Of a stretch of DNA of 64,000 nt, positions 60,849-64,000 are shown one piece after another; position 1 is the stretch's first letter, and every line of letters starts with the position of its first letter. Under the pieces are notes generated by a model that saw only the letters and a list, made by a program, of their open reading frames with translations, made no database searches and was not told the DNA's origin. The DNA is from JAGQPD01 sp020426865 (GTDB lineage: Bacteria; Planctomycetota; Planctomycetia; Pirellulales; Pirellulaceae): NCBI GenBank assembly GCA_041399065.1, contig JAWKTN010000003.1, forward strand, positions 496,001 through 560,000, read 5' to 3'. The translations under genes and the position numbers were made by a program.

Positions 60849-63490
60849 GGGGATTCGGCGTTCGGGCTGCCCAGGAGATAGGGTCGATGGTTTTCAAAGA
60901 GCGCTATTCTACGTGAAATCTGTCGCACAAACTCCAAATTGCCAGCGCGTTGGGCGAGATTCTTGGACTGGTTCGCGGTCGTCACGGCAAGTTCGAAGTC
61001 ACCTGCCGCAGCCTGAGCTACGGCAAGCGTGTCCGGTACCAGAAAAGAACTGCCGCGTGTTTGCCGATCGGCATATCCTGCCCATTTCAAAGCCAACTGC
61101 GGATTCCGAATCGCCTGGTCTGGAACGGTCGCCAGTAGCCAGGCGTATTGTTGTGCGGTGGGAGCGGCAACTTTTGGCAGAGCGACGGCGCGCTGATAGC
61201 TCTCGAGTGCGTCCTTCCAACGTCCTTGTTGCGTGTATGCTCGCCCAAGGTTACTCCATGATTCGCCATCCTCGGGCGCCAAAGCAATCGCATGCCGAAA
61301 CGCGTCTTCGGCCTGGGGCCAGTTGTGCTGGATCGCTTCCACAACACCAAGTCGCCCCCAAGCGATTGGGTCGCCTTCGCTCAATCGCGTTGCGGCAAGA
61401 AAATGCTCGCGAGCCGGCAGCAGCTTGCGCTGTGCCAACAAGGCATTTCCCCATTGAACATGCGGCTCCGCCAGTTTGGGATCGATCGTCAATGCACGTT
61501 GTAAGGCTTGCTCTGCTGCCGCGAAATAGCCAAATTGTACCTGAGCAGCCCCGAGCAATTCCCAGGCAGCGGCCATCTCCGGACGCAGCTCCACCGCTCG
61601 CTTGGCCCACTTCAACGCGTCACCTCTTTGACTTTCGGCCATTGCGATTCGAGCCAAACCGGCGGTCGCCTCAAAATGGGTCGGTGTGTGAGTCACCACT
61701 TTCGTGAACGCCTGACGTGCATCTGCCAGCCGCTGGGCACGGAACAATTGTTGGGCCAAGTACAACTGGACCGCAGGGTCATCGCCGGTCGCCGCCCCAA
61801 GCTTTTCTAGCAACTGCAGTGCGCTTTCATCGTCGCCCATCCCTCGCCATGACAACGCCAGCTTGATGGCTGCCGTTGTCGACTCTGCCCGCAACTCGAC
61901 GGCCCGCTGCAAGAAGTTGACGGCCTGCTCGTAGTCGTGACGCAGATAGTGTAGCTCTCCAATCGACTCCAATAATTGAAAATCGTTTGGGGCCGCTTCC
62001 AGCCGTTGCATGTACATCGTCAACCGGCGTTGCATTTGAGCATCAAAGTAATGGGACTGCAACTGTGCCAGGTCGCTGGCAACCGCCGGCGACACTAGCA
62101 AGGCAATGTCACCCATTTCATCCACCGTGCGTTCACCATAAGTGATCCGCTGAGGCGGAACATGTGGATTACGGATATTGCCGGCCGAGTTGTCATAGCG
62201 ATAGTCCATGTGAATGGTCGTTCCGGCCGGCAGCCGCACCGGTTCAGCAAAGGTATAATCATCCTGCCAATTGAAATCCCAATCCCGGATCGATAGCAAC
62301 TGCAACGTTTCACCAGTGGGAGGAGCGGCTGTAACCGTCATTTGCTTGCAGATGTAATGGGCATGTGGATATACATTGTGCACGTCGACATCCACCGGCA
62401 CTTGATAGCTCAACGTAATCCGATGGTCTGCCGCTCCGGCCGGAATATCGATGTCGCGAACGCTCAAATAAAGCCGATAGGTTGGCCGCGGCGGCGGATG
62501 ATCGGAAAAATAGAGAGCTAACTTACCCCGTACCTGTTCCCGTTTCCCATTGGGCTGCAAATGGAGCTGCAGCACCAGATCACTACCTGGCCTCAACAGC
62601 CACGCCAAGTCGGACCTGCGACTGGGTACCTTGCCGGGCGTCCAACCGAGAATCTGGCCCCCCTCGTCCTGGGCATAGCCGCCAAATGTGAGCCGCCCCT
62701 GCTCCATCCCCGGAAAACCAGACGCCTCGTCTTCCGCGTCCAACAGTCGCGATTGCCCCGTCGAGTCGATTTGCATCGCCAAGTGATGGACGACCGAGAC
62801 CGGTTCGGGCCGGAACTCATAAGCCGATACGTATTGGCCACGATCGAGCGGAACGGGAAGGACGAAATTGCGATAAACCTCGGCCCCCTCAGCATACAAC
62901 TCATAGGGCTCCGAAATCGATAGCTCCAAGTCCGGTTCCCCCAAATGCCAGGTCGAAGTAAACTCCGGCGGCGCTACCTCGCCGTCTCCCCGCGGACAAC
63001 CCTGGTCCATCCAGACGCGAAACATCTCCCGCTGGGCCGTCGTCAACCGCCGTTCGTCGCGAAAGGAAAACGTCTGCGCCTCCGGCAACCACGGCGGCAT
63101 GAAACCGCGACCGACGACACTGACAATCTGGCTGATGCGCGCCGATACGTCCTGATAGCTCACCAAAGCAAAGGGTCCTACGCCCCCTTCGCGATGGCAC
63201 GCACTGCACTGACCATGCACAATGGGTGCGATGTGATCGGAAAACGTGATGGACGCCTGCTGATTGTCCTCGTCACCAGATGCCGAAGCTGTGATTGAGT
63301 TATTGACCGATGTGCCGCCGGTCTGCTGGCCATCGCCCTCCCTGCCATTGGTGTGGCACCCACCAAGCCAGCCGATTGGTGCCATGGTCACGACAAGAAA
63401 TGCCAATGACCGAAATACGGACACCAACGGGTACCGTGCGCCGCCATGCCATCGCCAGATGACTTCAGCGGGTTTTCGCGTGTCAAGCAT
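60845..63490 (-). CDS. lipoprotein with cytochrome c, Cu-monooxygenase-like and TPR domains
   Basis: 881 residues from ATG 63490; the frame is open to 63619 but that overlaps the redoxin gene. Lipoprotein signal I-G-W-L-G-G-C. A single haem site Q-C-S-A-C-H-R-E-G lies at ~90, with M-P-P-W-L-P as axial region. Residues ~190-500 resemble copper type II ascorbate-dependent monooxygenases (PHM/DBH-like): V-S-V-V-H-H-L-A-M-Q, D-L-V-L-Q-L-H-L-Q-P, N-V-Y-P-H-A-H-Y-I-C-K and T-I-H-M-D-Y-R-Y-D. At least eight TPR units fill the rest. Its stop overlaps the CRTAC1-like start. The cluster may couple electron transfer to oxidation of an unknown substrate (inference). Confidence 0.87.
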   Translation of the reverse strand: MLDTRKPAEVIWRWHGGARYPLVSVFRSLAFLVVTMAPIGWLGGCHTNGREGDGQQTGGTSVNNSITASASGDEDNQQASITFSDHIAPIVHGQCSACHREGGVGPFALVSYQDVSARISQIVSVVGRGFMPPWLPEAQTFSFRDERRLTTAQREMFRVWMDQGCPRGDGEVAPPEFTSTWHLGEPDLELSISEPYELYAEGAEVYRNFVLPVPLDRGQYVSAYEFRPEPVSVVHHLAMQIDSTGQSRLLDAEDEASGFPGMEQGRLTFGGYAQDEGGQILGWTPGKVPSRRSDLAWLLRPGSDLVLQLHLQPNGKREQVRGKLALYFSDHPPPRPTYRLYLSVRDIDIPAGAADHRITLSYQVPVDVDVHNVYPHAHYICKQMTVTAAPPTGETLQLLSIRDWDFNWQDDYTFAEPVRLPAGTTIHMDYRYDNSAGNIRNPHVPPQRITYGERTVDEMGDIALLVSPAVASDLAQLQSHYFDAQMQRRLTMYMQRLEAAPNDFQLLESIGELHYLRHDYEQAVNFLQRAVELRAESTTAAIKLALSWRGMGDDESALQLLEKLGAATGDDPAVQLYLAQQLFRAQRLADARQAFTKVVTHTPTHFEATAGLARIAMAESQRGDALKWAKRAVELRPEMAAAWELLGAAQVQFGYFAAAEQALQRALTIDPKLAEPHVQWGNALLAQRKLLPAREHFLAATRLSEGDPIAWGRLGVVEAIQHNWPQAEDAFRHAIALAPEDGESWSNLGRAYTQQGRWKDALESYQRAVALPKVAAPTAQQYAWLLATVPDQAIRNPQLALKWAGYADRQTRGSSFLVPDTLAVAQAAAGDFELAVTTANQSKNLAQRAGNLEFVRQISRRIALFENHRPYLLGSPNAESP

Positions 63491-63542
63491 GCCAAATGCC
63501 CACGTTCTGTGAGGTGTTTGAATCCAACATTGGAGCAACTGA

Positions 63543-64000
63543 CTATCGGACAGGATGCGGCAGAGGTATCGGACATCCGACAGCCGCTGTCTCGCGAAAC
63601 TCCACGGCCGCTCCCGCACCGATCGCCGTAATTACCTGCCGCACGTCGTGTTCCGTGGCAGCAGGCCGGTACTTTCCAAAGTCCTCATACCAGTTGTCGA
63701 TCCGGCCACGATACACGACTCGCGGCTGCGGCTCGCGCACAATGACCACCGCCTGCGGCGTGATCGAGGCTCCGCTAAATGATACCAATGTGCCCATCTC
63801 GTCCCAGTAAACTTCATCAATCAGTTCAAACGTTGAGCAATGCTCCGCCAACCGCTCGGTATCAGTGAAATTGCTCGGATAAACCAACAGCAGCCTCAGT
63901 CCGTTTTCGCGACACAATTCTGCCAGCCGGTGGTATTCCGGTACATAACGATTGGAGATGGGACAGTCCGGGGCAATAAAGATACATACCCAACCCCGCT
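63543..64000 (-). CDS. thioredoxin-like/redoxin domain protein (5' end outside window)
   Basis: At least 152 residues; the frame is open to the window edge. Thioredoxin-fold start: W-V-C-I-F-I-A-P-D-C-P-I-S-N-R-Y-V-P-E-Y, with a single Cys in the D-C-P-I-S-N motif typical of planctomycete redoxin proteins linked to cytochrome c/monooxygenase genes. Later elements are I-T-P-Q-A-V-V-I (cis-Pro region) and Y-R-G-R-I-D-N-W-Y. It lies 52 bp upstream of the cytochrome/monooxygenase-like gene on the same strand. Probably exported, but the N-terminus is not visible. Confidence 0.8.
   Translation of the reverse strand, partial: RGWVCIFIAPDCPISNRYVPEYHRLAELCRENGLRLLLVYPSNFTDTERLAEHCSTFELIDEVYWDEMGTLVSFSGASITPQAVVIVREPQPRVVYRGRIDNWYEDFGKYRPAATEHDVRQVITAIGAGAAVEFRETAAVGCPIPLPHPVR

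Noticed and set aside
1..64000. tRNA or rRNA genes
   Set aside because: None recognised by eye in the intergenic regions; a covariance-model scan would be needed to exclude a tRNA.

Overview
The window looks like a chromosomal segment of a planctomycete, probably Pirellulales-like. The evidence is a DUF1559 prepilin-like protein, two surface proteins with the planctomycete N-terminal LExR signal (E-Q-L-E-x-R-x-L-L), an ECF sigma factor/Ser-Thr kinase pair with an ATGA overlap, CRTAC1/ASPIC-UnbV proteins, a SPINDLY-type glycosyltransferase, DapL and several multihaem cytochromes. Assignments rest on reading the translations and recalling families; no database search was possible.

Layout. 1-2201: 3' part of an exported hexahaem cytochrome c (minus strand, runs off the left edge). 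2202-10055: accessory region with a decayed ORF followed by an intact XerC/D-like tyrosine recombinase and a perfect hairpin, an orphan Rhs C-terminal tip with Cys-rich toxin-like domain and small downstream genes, an IS21 remnant (istB end plus CHC2 zinc-finger gene with an in-frame TGA), a truncated IS91-family transposase, and scrambled kinase and sigma-factor remnants. 10052-14573: rplM-rpsI with terminator, then the pntAA-pntAB-pntB proton-translocating transhydrogenase. 14577-19751: a compact group 3b-type [NiFe] hydrogenase operon (protease, cNMP-binding protein, hydB, hydG, hydD, hydA) whose genes mostly overlap. 20138-25409: a PHB-accumulation-type regulator, then pyruvate:ferredoxin oxidoreductase with a coupled dihydroorotate-dehydrogenase-like gene. 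25634-32295: an acyltransferase, an alginate-export-type porin, an Rrf2 regulator and, divergent from it, Rieske protein, cytochrome b and an octahaem HAO-like cytochrome. 32432-38354: ceramidase-like enzyme, DegT aminotransferase, TPR-SPINDLY glycosyltransferase, CutC. 38397-43472: repeat-rich leader, ECF sigma factor, TPR kinase, frameshifted LExR protein. 43485-49303: VOC protein, signal peptidase I with a very large insertion, LptB-like ATPase, DapL, outer-membrane barrel. 49460-56577: giant LExR surface protein with an embedded cyclophilin domain, a PQQ-dehydrogenase-like secreted protein with dockerin-like and PEP-CTERM-like ends, a lipoprotein and a DUF1559 protein. 56793-64000: a minus-strand cluster of redoxin (partial), cytochrome c/Cu-monooxygenase-like/TPR protein, and CRTAC1 propeller-ASPIC-thioredoxin-TPR protein.

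How the parts fit. Much of 11-32 kb is redox metabolism: NADPH/NADH exchange (Pnt), a soluble NADP-linked hydrogenase, ferredoxin-linked pyruvate oxidation, and a quinol-oxidising Rieske/cytochrome b module with its own octahaem N-oxide-type cytochrome under a probable Fe-S Rrf2 regulator.

The strongest candidate for something undescribed is at 58866-58868. The CRTAC1-like gene (60848 to 58866) and the ASPIC-thioredoxin gene (58865 to 56793) are one reading frame broken by a single in-frame TGA in the middle of the propeller. A perfect 6-bp hairpin with a GGTCG loop starts right after it, with the loop 17 nt from the TGA. That geometry fits a bacterial selenocysteine insertion element, so this may be a new selenoprotein family; a simple nonsense mutation is the competing explanation.
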